Origin: Chloroflexota bacterium
Lineage (GTDB): Bacteria; Chloroflexota; UBA11872; VXNJ01
Length of the DNA stretch: 63,193 nt
Assembly: GCA_030744875.1 (NCBI GenBank)
Contig: JASLPR010000030.1
Coordinates: forward strand, 1 to 63,193
Direction: 5' to 3'
The position numbers and the translations under genes were made by a program. Below, piece by piece: positions 1-10,908 of this stretch. How positions within the stretch are numbered: position 1 is the first letter of the stretch; each line of letters begins with the position of its first letter. The notes beneath the pieces are model-generated. The model was not told the DNA's origin, did not search any database, and was given only the letters and a program-made list of their open reading frames with translations.

Positions 1-98
1 CCCGAAGAAGATCGACTCCGAGCCGATAAAAGTCCACATCCCCAGCTTGCGCATATCCAGCCCCAGGCTGGTGGGCGGGTACTCGCCATGGGTAGCCA

Positions 99-99
<1 letters not shown>
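1..99 (-). CDS. ctaE: Cytochrome c oxidase subunit III, 5' part only
   Basis: This minus-strand gene runs off the left edge, so only its first 33 codons are visible. The N-terminus (MATHGEYPP, followed by GMWTFIGSESIFFG at the start of the first helix) is typical of subunit III of aa3/caa3 oxidases, an integral membrane subunit of the respiratory terminal oxidase. Its ATG overlaps the ctaD stop as ATGA, so ctaC, ctaD and ctaE are probably one translationally coupled operon. The rest of the protein cannot be judged. Confidence 0.8.
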
Positions 100-1918
<1,819 letters not shown>

Positions 1919-1919
<1 letters not shown>

Positions 1920-3130
1920 TAGCGCAGTCCTTCCAGGTAGGCGACAACCGCCGAAATATCATCCTCGACCAGGCCCAGCGCCGGCATCAGCGCCCCCGGC
2001 TTCACTGCCGTCGGCTCGCGGATCCAGTCCGCCAGATTCTCCGGCGTATTTGCCACCGTCCCTGCCCCCAGCGTCTCGCGCAGCCCCATCCCCGTCAGTT
2101 CCGGCCCGATCTGCCCGAAGGTGAACGCCGTCCCCTGGATCGAGTGACACGCCGCGCACTGCGCCGCGAAGATCCCCGCCCCGGCCGACGCCGCAGCCTC
2201 CGCGCTCGGCCCGGTCAATTGCTTCTCGGCCCATTCCTCAAATTCCACCGTCGTCACCACAAACGCCAACAGGCGCATCTGCGCGTGGGCGATTCCGCAG
2301 AATTCCGAACACTGCCCCTGGTAGCGGCCGATCTTCTCCGCCACGAACTTCATCCGGTTCTCGATCCCCGGCACCACGTCAATCTTCCCGGCCAGCTTCG
2401 GAATCCAGAAGCTATGGATCACATCGTTGGCGTGCACCCGCAGGTCGATCTCCCGGCCAATCGGCAGGTACAGCTCGTTGGCCGTCACCACGCCCAATTC
2501 CGGGTAGCTGAACTCCCACCACCACTGGCTCGCCGACACTTCCACCACCAGCGCGCCCTCACCCGGCGCCTCCGCCTGCACCGCCATCGTCTTGAAGGTC
2601 ATCACCGCGATCACCAGCACGATTGCCGCCGGGATTGCCGTCCAGAGCAGCTCCAGCCGGTTATTGCCATGGACCTGTTTGGGGATGTCCTCGTTACCGG
2701 GCCGGCGCCGGTACTTGATCATCGAGAAGATCAGGAACCCCTCGATCAGCACGAAAATCACCAGTGCGATCCAGAGGATCGGCATCAACAAGCCCTGTAC
2801 CAGCCGGGCGTCGTCGCCGGCCGGCTGCATAATTGTTTGCGGTAGCTCCCCGCAGCCGGTCAGCAGCAGCAGGCCGGTCGCCGCAATCAGCGCCAGGCGG
2901 GCGCGGGCCGCGCGCTGGCGCCACCGCGAATCGGAATTCCGTACGCCGGGCGCACTTAAACCAAACAGAACGCTGACTCCCCCAACGACCCCCGTACCCG
3001 CCGGCGGAATGGTCCCGACCAATCCGCGCCGTCTCTTAACTCCCTGAGTCTTTGTTAGCAAACCCCGCCGCGACTCGCCAAAACCAAACCGCCGCTCCGG
3101 CCCCTTCCCGACCAGCTCCCCACCGTACAC
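1919..3130 (-). CDS. ctaC: Cytochrome c oxidase subunit II fused to cytochrome c
   Basis: This is the electron-entry subunit of the oxidase. A lipobox (LLLLTGC, near residue 93 of the longest frame) is followed by two transmembrane helices, the cupredoxin domain with CuA ligands (DVIHSFWIP and CSEFCGIAHAQM), and a C-terminal heme-c domain with CAACH and a later methionine in GALMPALG. The cytochrome c fusion makes this a caa3-type oxidase. The start is uncertain: the open frame begins with GTG at 3130, but a normal lipoprotein signal would begin about 25 residues before the lipobox cysteine, where no ATG, GTG or TTG is present. The leader may contain an error or use a rare start. The gene lies between ctaG and ctaD. 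Confidence 0.93.
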
Positions 3131-3154
3131 ATGCGGACGCCGCGCCGCGTCTAG

Positions 3155-3994
3155 TCAGTTCGTCGAGGGCACGCCGGTCTCGGGCCGATCCGCACCGGTC
3201 TCGCGCGCGAACCAGCGGTAGAACACCACCCCCATCGCCAGCCAGAAGATCAGCTTCCCGGGCACCCACATAATCAGCCCGCTCACCTCCTGGTCGTGCA
3301 GCGCCGACAGCTCCCCTAGCCTCGGCGCCACCGCGTAGGCCTCGTAGATGACCTCCCGCGAGAACGTGATCAACGCTCCCAGCACCGACATCGGAATCGG
3401 CAGCACGAAGAGGTACGGCACCAGCCACTGGACCGGGGCGGCCGGCAGCCGCGTCGAACGACTCAATACCGGCCACCACATCAGGATTCCGGCGGCCATG
3501 AAGCTCAGGTGCTCCAGGTCGTGGATGTGGCGGTCGTGCAGCGCCGCCTCGTAGAGCGGCGGTGCGTGCCAGCCCAGCAGCACCGCCTGCGAAATCACCA
3601 GCGCCGCCACCGGGCGGGTCAACCAGCCAACAATCTCTCGCACCAGCCGGGGCCGCAAGAGCCGGTCCAGCATCCAGCCCGGTACTCCCAGCAAGACCAG
3701 CGGCGCCACCACCAGTACCAGCACCATGTGCTGCAGCATGTGCGCCCAGAACACGTACAGCTCGCCCAGCCCGTCCAACGGCGACTGCAACACGACAAAA
3801 GCGATCGCCAGCGCGGCGAGGAAGCTGTCGGCTCGCCAGCGATTCGACCTGCCTTCCCGCCGCGCCAGCGCATACAGGTAGAGTCCGGCGACGGCCAGCA
3901 GCAGTGCGATCAGCACCGGGTCCAGCAGCCAGCCTGGGAGACTCCCGTCGGCCGGCGCCCGCTCCAGGTGAAACCACCCGCCCCGCCCGGTCAC
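3155..3994 (-). CDS. ctaG: Cytochrome c oxidase assembly protein CtaG (caa3 family)
   Basis: This 279-residue polytopic membrane protein belongs to the caa3-type CtaG family, which is needed to assemble the CuA/heme centres of caa3 oxidases and is unrelated to mitochondrial Cox11. Family motifs are visible: FWAHMLQHMVLVLVVAPLVL, GWHAPPLYEAALHD and EHLSFMAAGILMWWPV, with histidines placed as expected, and about seven hydrophobic helices. It lies immediately upstream of ctaC in the same direction with a gap under 30 bases from the longest ctaC frame, which supports a role in maturing that oxidase. Confidence 0.9.
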   Translation of the reverse strand: MTGRGGWFHLERAPADGSLPGWLLDPVLIALLLAVAGLYLYALARREGRSNRWRADSFLAALAIAFVVLQSPLDGLGELYVFWAHMLQHMVLVLVVAPLVLLGVPGWMLDRLLRPRLVREIVGWLTRPVAALVISQAVLLGWHAPPLYEAALHDRHIHDLEHLSFMAAGILMWWPVLSRSTRLPAAPVQWLVPYLFVLPIPMSVLGALITFSREVIYEAYAVAPRLGELSALHDQEVSGLIMWVPGKLIFWLAMGVVFYRWFARETGADRPETGVPSTN

Positions 3995-4087
3995 GGCCGC
4001 GCCGGAGCTGATTTCAAAGACAGTCCCACCGACGGCGTCATCCCGGCCGCTTTCACCTTGATCCGCGTAGTTGCTCCCAATCCCGAG

Positions 4088-4270
4088 CTAGCAAACCACC
4101 GGCGGTTCGGGCAAATCGAAAGCCCGGTCAGCCGGTCCGAGCAAGCCCCCCGCCCCGCAACATCCACCCGCAACGCCGGCCCCGCCACACCAACCCGGCA
4201 ACACTAGCGTCAGGACCACCAGGAAAATGAACGCCATCTGCAGCGTTCGGACCAGCAGATATCTCCGCAT
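4088..4270 (-). pseudogene. Stump of a DppB/OppB-type peptide permease gene
   Basis: The first 22 or so codons (MRRYLLVRTLQMAFIFLVVL) are a textbook N-terminus of the first permease of peptide/nickel ABC transporters: positively charged start, then a single helix. After about 4200 the frame becomes glycine/cysteine-rich and unrelated to any permease, and it stops at 4088. The gene sits directly downstream of a peptide-binding protein, exactly where a dppB would be expected, but the remaining ~300 residues, the second permease and the ATPases are missing before ctaG begins. A deletion that removed the rest of the operon is the simplest explanation. Confidence 0.65.
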
Positions 4271-4294
4271 AGCGGTTACGCGCCGAAGACGATG

Positions 4295-4316
4295 GGCGCC
4301 GGAGTTACCCGGCGCC
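4295..4316 (-). terminator. Intra-operon hairpin after the binding-protein gene
   Basis: A perfect 8-bp inverted repeat (GGCGCCGG, loop AGTTAC, CCGGCGCC) lies between the binding-protein stop and the permease stump. There is no T-run, so it is more likely an mRNA 3'-end stabiliser or attenuator than a strong terminator. Such hairpins are common after binding-protein genes, which are expressed at higher levels than the permeases. Confidence 0.5.
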
Positions 4317-4342
4317 TACCGCCTCTAGCGGCGATTCCTTCA

Positions 4343-6412
4343 CTACTCGACCGCCGTTGTCGAAAGCGGCCCGTTCATCGACTGGAAGTAGTTCTGGACT
4401 CCGTCCATAACACTCTCGTAGCCGAAGTTAACGTTGGTCCGCAACGGCTCCAGGATCTGCGTGGTGAACAGCAGCATGTACGGCGACTCGTCCGCCAGGA
4501 TCCGCTGCAACTCGAACGCAATCTCCCTTGCCCGGGTGATGTCGGTCTCGACGATCAGCTGCTCCGCGGCGGCATCGAAATCGGCATTCGTGAAACCGCC
4601 GGCGTTGTTCCGGTCGTCACCAATGAACTCCGAATTGAAGAAGTCGTTCAGGTAGTCCGGGAACACCGTCAGACCCCAACCCAGAATCCACATGTCGAAT
4701 TCCCAGGTGTTGAAGATGATCGGAATCAGCACGTTGAATCCGGACAGCTTCGCCCGGGCCGGGATACCGGCTTCGTTCAACCACTGCTCGATCCAGATCG
4801 CGTAGGTTGCGCGCAGCGGGTCATACCCGGCGCTCGGGGCCACGATCTGCAATTCCGGCACCAACGTGCCGTCCGGCAGACGCAGGCCATTGCCGCGCGG
4901 AACCACCGCGCCGCCAGCCGCGTCCCAGGCCGGCTCGGTGCCCCACGTGAACCCGGCACCCTTGAGAAGTTCGACGACGGCGTTGATCCGCTCTTCGCGG
5001 CTCATGCCCTTGCCCAGCTCCACAACGTCCGGGTTGTACCAGAACCCGTTTCCGGGCGGAACCATCGTGTAGGCCGGATCGGCCACGCCCGCCAGGACGG
5101 TGCCGGTCACATATTCCTTGTCGGTCAGGATGCTGACCGACTGCCGGAAGGCCTTCGAGTCCATCGGCTGCCGGCGGGTGTTGAAGCCCAGGTAGCGGAT
5201 GCCGTTGGGCACGTTGGCGATGATTTTCACGTCCTCGCGGCCGGCCAGTTGCTCCTGGAAGCCACGGGCCAGGCCCAGCGGTGTCAGCATGTAGTCGATC
5301 TCGCCATTCTGCATGGCCAGCACGGCCGCATCCTGGCTCGGGTACACGCTGTAGATCACCGTCGGCGCCGCCGGCGCGCGGGTCACCTCAAGCAGCACAT
5401 CGCCCTCGGCGTCGCCGTAGGCGGTGAACTCGTACTCGCCCGGCAACTCCTCTTTGTACGCGCCGTTCGCGTACTCGGTGTACGTGCTGCCGGAGAAGAA
5501 GTAGTTCTCGTTGGCTTCAACCTGTACGAAAGCTCCACTCTCCCACTTCACGAAGGTCATCTCACCGGCCGTCGGCTCATTCTCCGGCTCAATCGCGAAC
5601 ACCGCCGCGCGCTGCTCCGCCTTGTCTTCCGAAGTCGCCATCGCCTCGGTCAGCAGCGGCTTCCAGAAGTGCTTCGCCACGAACTGCGTGCCCGAGAGGC
5701 CAAACTGCCAGCGCGCCAGGCCCGGAGTCGAATGGAAGTAGTACTTGACCGTGTAGTCGTCCAGCGCTTCCACCATCGCCACCGAGCTCGAGTCAACGAT
5801 GCTGGACCAGTTGCCCTCGACCATCTCGAGTTCGAGCACGGTGTTCACCGAGTAGGCCACGTCGTGGGCCGTAATCGGCTGCCCGTCGCTCCACATTGGC
5901 CCCTGTTTCAGGCTTACTGTCGCGGTAACGAAATACCCCTCTTCGGTGAACGGGCCCGGGAATCCGTCGGCCAGGATCGGTACCCAGTCGAACCGCTGGT
6001 CCGACAGGCCATACAGCGAAGGGTAGCGGTTCAGGAAGGCATAGAAGTTCCACGCCGTCTGCCCCGGCCCAAGCATGTTGAAGAAGTTGTGGGTGGTGAC
6101 GTCCTCGAAGATGCCAATCCGCCACACGTCCGCCTGGCCGGCCGGTGCGTCGTCGTCCATCGGCTCCATCGGCGAGACCTCGACCTCGACGATTGTCTCG
6201 ACCGGAACTTCCTTCTCGACCTCGACGATCCGATCCACCGGAACTTCGACCGGAACTTCGACCTCCACCGGCACCTCAACCTCGACCACTCGCTCCACCG
6301 TTTCGCCCTCACAGCCGGCCACGGCTAGCACGGCCGCTCCGCCCACTCCGAGGACACCCATGCGCCGCATCAACTGGCGTCGACTTAGGTTGTCAATACT
6401 CTTTGGAGACAC
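4343..6412 (-). CDS. Peptide/oligosaccharide ABC transporter substrate-binding lipoprotein
   Basis: This 689-residue family-5 extracellular solute-binding protein (DppA/OppA-like) captures peptides or other solutes for an ABC importer. The N-terminus has a Tat-like motif (SRRQLMRRMG), a hydrophobic stretch and a lipobox (LAVAGC), so it is predicted to be a lipid-anchored Tat substrate. A repetitive valine/glutamate/proline segment of about 45 residues follows, a tether often seen in Chloroflexota binding proteins. The body shows typical features such as VTATVSLKQGPMWSDGQPIT and GIRYLGFNTRRQPM. The start is GTG at 6412 behind GGGAGAGCAA. Only a stump of its permease follows, so it may be an orphan or work with a transporter encoded elsewhere. 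Confidence 0.92.
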   Translation of the reverse strand: MSPKSIDNLSRRQLMRRMGVLGVGGAAVLAVAGCEGETVERVVEVEVPVEVEVPVEVPVDRIVEVEKEVPVETIVEVEVSPMEPMDDDAPAGQADVWRIGIFEDVTTHNFFNMLGPGQTAWNFYAFLNRYPSLYGLSDQRFDWVPILADGFPGPFTEEGYFVTATVSLKQGPMWSDGQPITAHDVAYSVNTVLELEMVEGNWSSIVDSSSVAMVEALDDYTVKYYFHSTPGLARWQFGLSGTQFVAKHFWKPLLTEAMATSEDKAEQRAAVFAIEPENEPTAGEMTFVKWESGAFVQVEANENYFFSGSTYTEYANGAYKEELPGEYEFTAYGDAEGDVLLEVTRAPAAPTVIYSVYPSQDAAVLAMQNGEIDYMLTPLGLARGFQEQLAGREDVKIIANVPNGIRYLGFNTRRQPMDSKAFRQSVSILTDKEYVTGTVLAGVADPAYTMVPPGNGFWYNPDVVELGKGMSREERINAVVELLKGAGFTWGTEPAWDAAGGAVVPRGNGLRLPDGTLVPELQIVAPSAGYDPLRATYAIWIEQWLNEAGIPARAKLSGFNVLIPIIFNTWEFDMWILGWGLTVFPDYLNDFFNSEFIGDDRNNAGGFTNADFDAAAEQLIVETDITRAREIAFELQRILADESPYMLLFTTQILEPLRTNVNFGYESVMDGVQNYFQSMNGPLSTTAVE

Positions 6413-6505
6413 TTGCTCTCCCCTAGCGCTAGGTGCTGGCGCCCGCAGTGTCGAAGAAACGACGCTCCCTTATTCGGGGCGCAGCAATACTAGGTGGATC
6501 ACGCA

Positions 6506-6534
6506 CTTCTACTGACCTTCAACCCCCTTGTCAA
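6506..6534 (-). promoter_or_regulatory. Sigma-70-like promoter for the binding-protein gene
   Basis: On the minus strand, a perfect -35 TTGACA (6534-6529) is followed after 17 bases by TAGAAG (6511-6506), about 95 bases upstream of the GTG start of the substrate-binding protein. Position and spacing fit a housekeeping promoter; the -10 is only a partial match. Confidence 0.5.
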
Positions 6535-6549
6535 GCCGGTGGCCTCCCC

Positions 6550-7649
6550 CTACCCGCCGTCCGCACCCGAGTCCTGAAAATTGATCCCGCGCTCGGCCAA
6601 TCCCGGCAGCGGTTCCCGCTCCGTTGCCGTGCCTCGTTGGTACCAGAAAGCCACCGTCGAATAGTCATTGTCCTGGTCGTTGGCGTGGCCGTGTTCCAGC
6701 GTCACCCGAATCGAATTGCGGAACTGGATCGGGTCATTCACCTGGAACCGGTACACCCCGTTCGTCCCCCACCAGTCGAAGCCGCTGCGGTTTTCGATGC
6801 AATGGAAGCCGGTGTAGGGCCCGCTGAACTCCGTCACCGGGCAGGTTCCACCCCCGAATATCTCCTCCGTCCCCGTCCCGTGGAACGACGGCGGAAACTC
6901 CTCCCCATCGATAAAGATCATGTCGTCCCCCTCCCCCCACCACTCCCGCGCCCGGTTCACCACCGTCAGGAAGTAGCCCGCGAACTGGCCATCGTCCTCC
7001 GCATCCAGAATCACGTAGTTGTCATCCCCGGTCAGGTTCACGTTCTGCTCCCAGGGCAGCTTGTCGCCGTGGGTGCGCGGTTCCCTGCGCCACAGCGCGT
7101 GCAGCCGGCCCACATCCTCGGCCGGCTGCTGCTTCCAGCGCTCATAGTCCACATGCACCCAGATACGGGCCTCGGTATCGCCCTGGTTCTCGATTTCGAT
7201 CCGCGCCCCATCGGCGAAGGGCATCGGCAGGTAGCAGTTAAACCCCCAGCCTTCGCGGCCGGCCCGGTCCTTGCCCTCATTGGCTGTAAACGCCAGCGAG
7301 CGCAGCGGCCGCACCTGCCCGTTGCTCACACCGAACAGGTTCCCCAGCGGCGCCTCGATGCTCGCAACCTCGCTGCCGTCCCAGAAGGCCCGCAACACCA
7401 TCCCGCGGAACACATTCATCCTGGGCGCCTCCTGGTCCGGCTCCCGCGAAGACGGCTGCCCTAATAGATATAGGTCCAGTAGAGGTGGCGCACGCACCCC
7501 GCCCCGGCCTCGTCCAGCACCTCCGCCGTCTCTCCCGGCTGAATCATCACCCAGTCTTGGTTCTTGCCGCTCCGATCCCATGTCGAGCTGCGGCGGCTTT
7601 CGACATCGCGCAACTGGTACAGCGGCGCAAACATATCCGCGTGGTTCAT
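6550..7649 (-). pseudogene. GH172/DUF2961 glycoside hydrolase, frameshifted
   Basis: This gene encodes a DUF2961 (glycoside hydrolase family 172) enzyme split by a frameshift near 7461-7475. The N-terminal frame starts at ATG 7649 behind GGAGGAG and encodes RSSTWDRSGKNQDWV and GAGCVRHLYWTY before a TAG. The remainder is in another frame and begins around LLGQPSSREPDQEAPRMN; it contains VLRAFWDGSEVASIEAPLG, FNCYLPMPFADGARIEIEN and the family signature FHGTGTEEIFGG. Each half is highly family-like, so only one small insertion or deletion separates them from a working gene. Known members act on difructose anhydride, arabinofuranosides or related linkages. It could be a recent pseudogene or a sequencing error. 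Confidence 0.8.
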
Positions 7650-7839
7650 TGGTGGCTCCTCCTCATCCGCCGGCCGGATTCTCGGCGCCAACGCCGCGTT
7701 CTCCGCCCGACCCGATCGCTACCGCGCCCCGCGGAGTCGCCCCGTTAGTCTGGACGGCGCGCGGCGACGGCGAAAGCCACCGGCCCCGCACCCGTGGCTA
7801 AAATTGCCCCGCACCACCACCCCCCGGAGAACAAACCCC

Positions 7840-9078
7840 ATGTCCGCTCCCAATCCCGGCGTCCTCGGACTGGAGCCCAGCTTCGGCTACGGCGACCGGC
7901 TCGGCACCGCCACCCCCGGCCACCTCGAAGCGCACCGCGACCTCGGCGCCGGCATCGCGCCCATCTTCGCCCAGCAGTCCATCCGCGAGATGGAGCGCAC
8001 CGCGCGCTCTGCCGCCGACGTCATGGCCGACGCCGCCAACGCCCTCACCGCCGCGGGCTTCACCGATTCGTGGGGAGCCGACGCCGACCATCTCAAGACT
8101 GCCGCTGACGTCGACGCCACGGCGGCCGCCGGCTACACGTTCTTCACCATCGATCCTTCGGATCACGTCGACATCGCCGCCGACGACTACAGCGCCGCCG
8201 AAGTGGACGAACAATTCGCCGGGGTCCGCTCCGAGATCGACTGGCTCGACACCTACCGGGGCCAGACGGTTGGTTTCGATGGTTTCGAAATCGCTTTCGA
8301 CGAGACCACCGTCCGGCGCGCGGCGGTCAAGTACGGCCGCGCCATCGCCCATTCCCGCCGGCTCGCCGCCCATATCGAAAAGGCGGCCGCCGGCATCCCC
8401 GGCGGGCACGAGATCGAACTCAGCGTCGACGAGACCCCCCAGCCCACCACCCTCGCCGAGCACTACGTAATCGCCGACCAGTGCCGGCGTTCCGGCATGA
8501 ACCTGGTCAGCCTGGCCCCGCGCTACGTCGGCGGGTTCGAAAAAGGAATCGACTACCGCGGCGATCTGGCGGTCCTGGAGCGTTCGCTGGAACGACACAT
8601 GCAGATCGTGCGGCGACTCGGGCCCTACAAGCTCAGTCTGCACTCCGGCTCCGACAAACTCTCCATCTACCCGATCATCGCGCGGGTCACCGGCGGCCTA
8701 TTTCACGTCAAGACCGCCGGCACCAGCTATCTCGAGGCCCTGCGCGCCGTCGCCCGCCACGACCCGGCCCTGCTCCGCCGCGTCGTCGAGTTTTCGCGCG
8801 GCCGTTTCGAGACCGATCGCGCCACCTACCACATCTCCTCCGAGGTCCAGGACGCCGCCGCTCCCACCGAAATCGACTCGGCATCGGATCTTGAGGACAC
8901 CTATCTCAACCGCGATCCCGGCCGCCAGATCCTGCACGTCACATTCGGCTCGGTGCTCACCGATCCCGACCTCTGCCCGGCCATCAAAGCGCTGCTTGAA
9001 GCCGAGCCGGCCACCCATCAGCAGGTCGTCGCCGACCATTTCCGGCGGCACCTGGCGGCGCTGCAAGAAGGCCTTTGA
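7840..9078 (+). CDS. uxaE: Tagaturonate epimerase family protein (UxaE-like)
   Basis: This 412-residue protein resembles UxaE, the enzyme that interconverts D-tagaturonate and D-fructuronate in galacturonate catabolism of bacteria lacking UxaB. Characteristic stretches are LGLEPSFGYGDRLG at the N-terminus, EIELSVDETPQPTT, LVSLAPRYVGGFEKGIDY, KLSLHSGSDKLSIYP and GLFHVKTAGTSYLEALR, with conserved histidine and lysine positions expected for a metal-dependent TIM-barrel epimerase. The start ATG at 7840 is preceded by GGAGA at suitable spacing. It is divergent from the GH172 gene, consistent with uptake and breakdown of pectin- or hemicellulose-derived sugars. Confidence 0.85.
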   Translation: MSAPNPGVLGLEPSFGYGDRLGTATPGHLEAHRDLGAGIAPIFAQQSIREMERTARSAADVMADAANALTAAGFTDSWGADADHLKTAADVDATAAAGYTFFTIDPSDHVDIAADDYSAAEVDEQFAGVRSEIDWLDTYRGQTVGFDGFEIAFDETTVRRAAVKYGRAIAHSRRLAAHIEKAAAGIPGGHEIELSVDETPQPTTLAEHYVIADQCRRSGMNLVSLAPRYVGGFEKGIDYRGDLAVLERSLERHMQIVRRLGPYKLSLHSGSDKLSIYPIIARVTGGLFHVKTAGTSYLEALRAVARHDPALLRRVVEFSRGRFETDRATYHISSEVQDAAAPTEIDSASDLEDTYLNRDPGRQILHVTFGSVLTDPDLCPAIKALLEAEPATHQQVVADHFRRHLAALQEGL

Positions 9079-9216
9079 ATAGCGCCCCGCCGGGCGGACG
9101 CGTCGTCGAAAATCGCCCCGTTTTGCCCGAAATGCCATAATCCTTCAGCGCGAAGACCGTGCCGTGAGTGAGGGAGCCGGGCCCGCCGGCCGCATTCACC
9201 GCCGTCGCGACGCGAG

Positions 9217-10031
9217 GTGCCATTGAGGAATCCTGGTCGATTTCTGGGACGCCTGGGTCCGGGTCGACTCGTGCTCCTGCTGCTGGTGGCCCTGGCCGCC
9301 GTGGCAACCTACCGGCTGACCACCCACGGATGGCTGGCCGACGAGGAACCCGGAGCGGTTGCTGCTCCCCGGCCCACCATCATCGTCCTCCCCACCGCCA
9401 CCCCACTCCCACCCTGATCGCCGAAGCCCCTGCCCCGGCCGCTCAGGCCATCGCCGCCACCACCGCGTCTCCCGCCGAGCCCATCGATCCGGACGTCGCC
9501 CCCCGCCCCACCACCGCGGTCATGGTTGAATCGCCCACAGCGGTGGCGACGGCCACCCCAACCGCCGCGCTCACCGAGAACGCGACGGCCACCCCGTCCC
9601 CGCCGCCGTTACCATCGCCGATACCGACTGCCGCCGCCACCGCCACGCCGACTCCACTTCCGGCGGAGCCCACCCCGACCGCCACTGCCGCCACCATCCC
9701 CAACCCGGTCAACGGCTGGGTCGCCGCCGCGATACTGGCCCGCGGCATCAACGCCGACCAGTTACCGGTCGATATCGACGATCAGTTCCGCGTCGGGGAG
9801 AACGTCTACGTCGCCACCGAGTTCCGCGACGTACCGTCTGGCGCAACGGTCGGCATCGCCTGGTACCGCGACGGCGTCGAGGTCAGCATCTGGGAGTCCG
9901 GGCCGCAGTTCGGGTTCGAGCGCGCCAACTTCGCGTTCTTCCGGGTGGTCAGCATCGCCGGCGAGCACACGGTGAGCATTTTGATCAACGGCCAGGCGGT
10001 CGCCGGAGCGCGGTTCACCGTCAGCGAATAG
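9217..10031 (+). pseudogene. Membrane-anchored surface protein with Pro/Thr stalk, frameshifted
   Basis: The gene starts at GTG 9217 with a single transmembrane helix (RLVLLLLVALAAVATYRL) and enters a proline/threonine/alanine-rich stalk. In the opening frame the stalk hits TGA near 9415, but the same composition continues without a break in another frame to 10031, ending in an about 90-residue beta-rich domain (FRVGENVYVATEFRDVPSGA, GIAWYRDGVEV, GEHTVSILINGQAVAGARF). The shift lies in C-rich sequence around 9395-9415. The layout suggests an extracellular domain held off the membrane by a linker; no function can be assigned. An alternative is two separate genes, but the second has no start. 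Confidence 0.6.
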
Positions 10032-10126
10032 CCGGCCGGCCCCTCCGGGCGCACTCTTCCGAGCCACCCACCCCACCGTTCGTTGGCGCGCCTCGCGCGG
10101 CGGGTTCATAATCGCTGCAATAAATA

Positions 10127-10141
10127 TTTCCCGCGAGGAAA
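10127..10141 (+). promoter_or_regulatory. Predicted metalloregulator operator upstream of dtxR-like gene
   Basis: The inverted repeat TTTCC-CGCGA-GGAAA, flanked by A/T on both sides, lies 13 bases before the TTG start of the DtxR-family gene. The same TTTCC-N5-GGAAA pattern is found upstream of feoAB at 13440. DtxR-family proteins bind short palindromes in their own promoters, so autoregulation is inferred. Confidence 0.6.
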
Positions 10142-10153
10142 AATAAGAGCCCC

Positions 10154-10858
10154 TTGGACAATCAGGACACAAACCGGCCCCGCACTCCACTGCCGGAAAG
10201 CCAGGCCGACCAGGACCAGCTCCGCGAGATCTACCTCGCCGGCGGCGTCGCCGCGCGGGTCCGCATGGGCCACCTAGCGGAAGCGCTCGACCGTCCGCCG
10301 GCCTCGGTCACGGCGGCCATCAAACGGCTCCATGAGGGCGGCTACGTCGACTACCAGCCCTACCACGGCGCGCAGCTCACCGATTCCGGCGCCGAGGCCG
10401 CGGTCGAGTTGGTCCGCCACCATCGCCTCATCGAGCGCTTCCTGGTCGAAATCCTCGGTTATGAATGGGACGACGTCCACGAAGAGGCCGACCGCCTCGA
10501 GCACTCCTTCTCGGAGAAGCTCGAGTACCACATCGCCGAAGTCTTGTCGAATCCCACTTCGGACCCCCACGGAGATTCCATCCCGAGCGCCGACTTGCAG
10601 GCCGTCACCGACGAATCGCGCGCCCTCGCCGGCGTCGATGTCGGCGCTTGGGTACAGGTGGTTCGGGTCCGCGATCGCGACCCGGAGATGCTCGGCTACC
10701 TGGCCGAGATCGGGCTGGTGCCGGGCACCCGGCTGGTGCTGGTCGAGCGCCTGCCCTTCGGCGGTCCGCTGGTGGTCGAGTACGGCGGTCGCACGCAGCC
10801 CATCGGCATCCCGGTGGCTGAGGCGGTCTTCGTCACCCCGCTTGCTTCCGGAGCCTAG
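10154..10858 (+). CDS. DtxR/MntR-family metal-dependent transcriptional regulator
   Basis: This 234-residue protein has three domains: an N-terminal winged helix (about residues 20-75, with RMGHLAEALDRPPASVTAAI), a dimerisation/metal-binding domain (about 80-150, with HHRLIERFLVEILGYEWDDVHEEADRLEH split across the helix, containing the conserved H, E and C/D positions), and a C-terminal FeoA/SH3-like domain (about 155-230). It would repress iron or manganese uptake genes when metal is plentiful. The TTG start at 10154 follows an A/T-rich operator region. It converges on feoB, and a matching operator lies in front of feoA, so feoAB is the likely target. Whether Fe2+ or Mn2+ is the co-repressor cannot be told. 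Confidence 0.9.
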   Translation: MDNQDTNRPRTPLPESQADQDQLREIYLAGGVAARVRMGHLAEALDRPPASVTAAIKRLHEGGYVDYQPYHGAQLTDSGAEAAVELVRHHRLIERFLVEILGYEWDDVHEEADRLEHSFSEKLEYHIAEVLSNPTSDPHGDSIPSADLQAVTDESRALAGVDVGAWVQVVRVRDRDPEMLGYLAEIGLVPGTRLVLVERLPFGGPLVVEYGGRTQPIGIPVAEAVFVTPLASGA

Positions 10859-10908
10859 CCCCTGGCAACCTCCATTCTCCCCATCGCCGGTCCGCGTCCC
10901 GCCGGCCC

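Noticed and set aside
4292..6328. Long plus-strand reading frame opposite the binding-protein gene
   Set aside because: It is the antisense shadow of a well-supported gene, with arginine/histidine-rich product and no family features.
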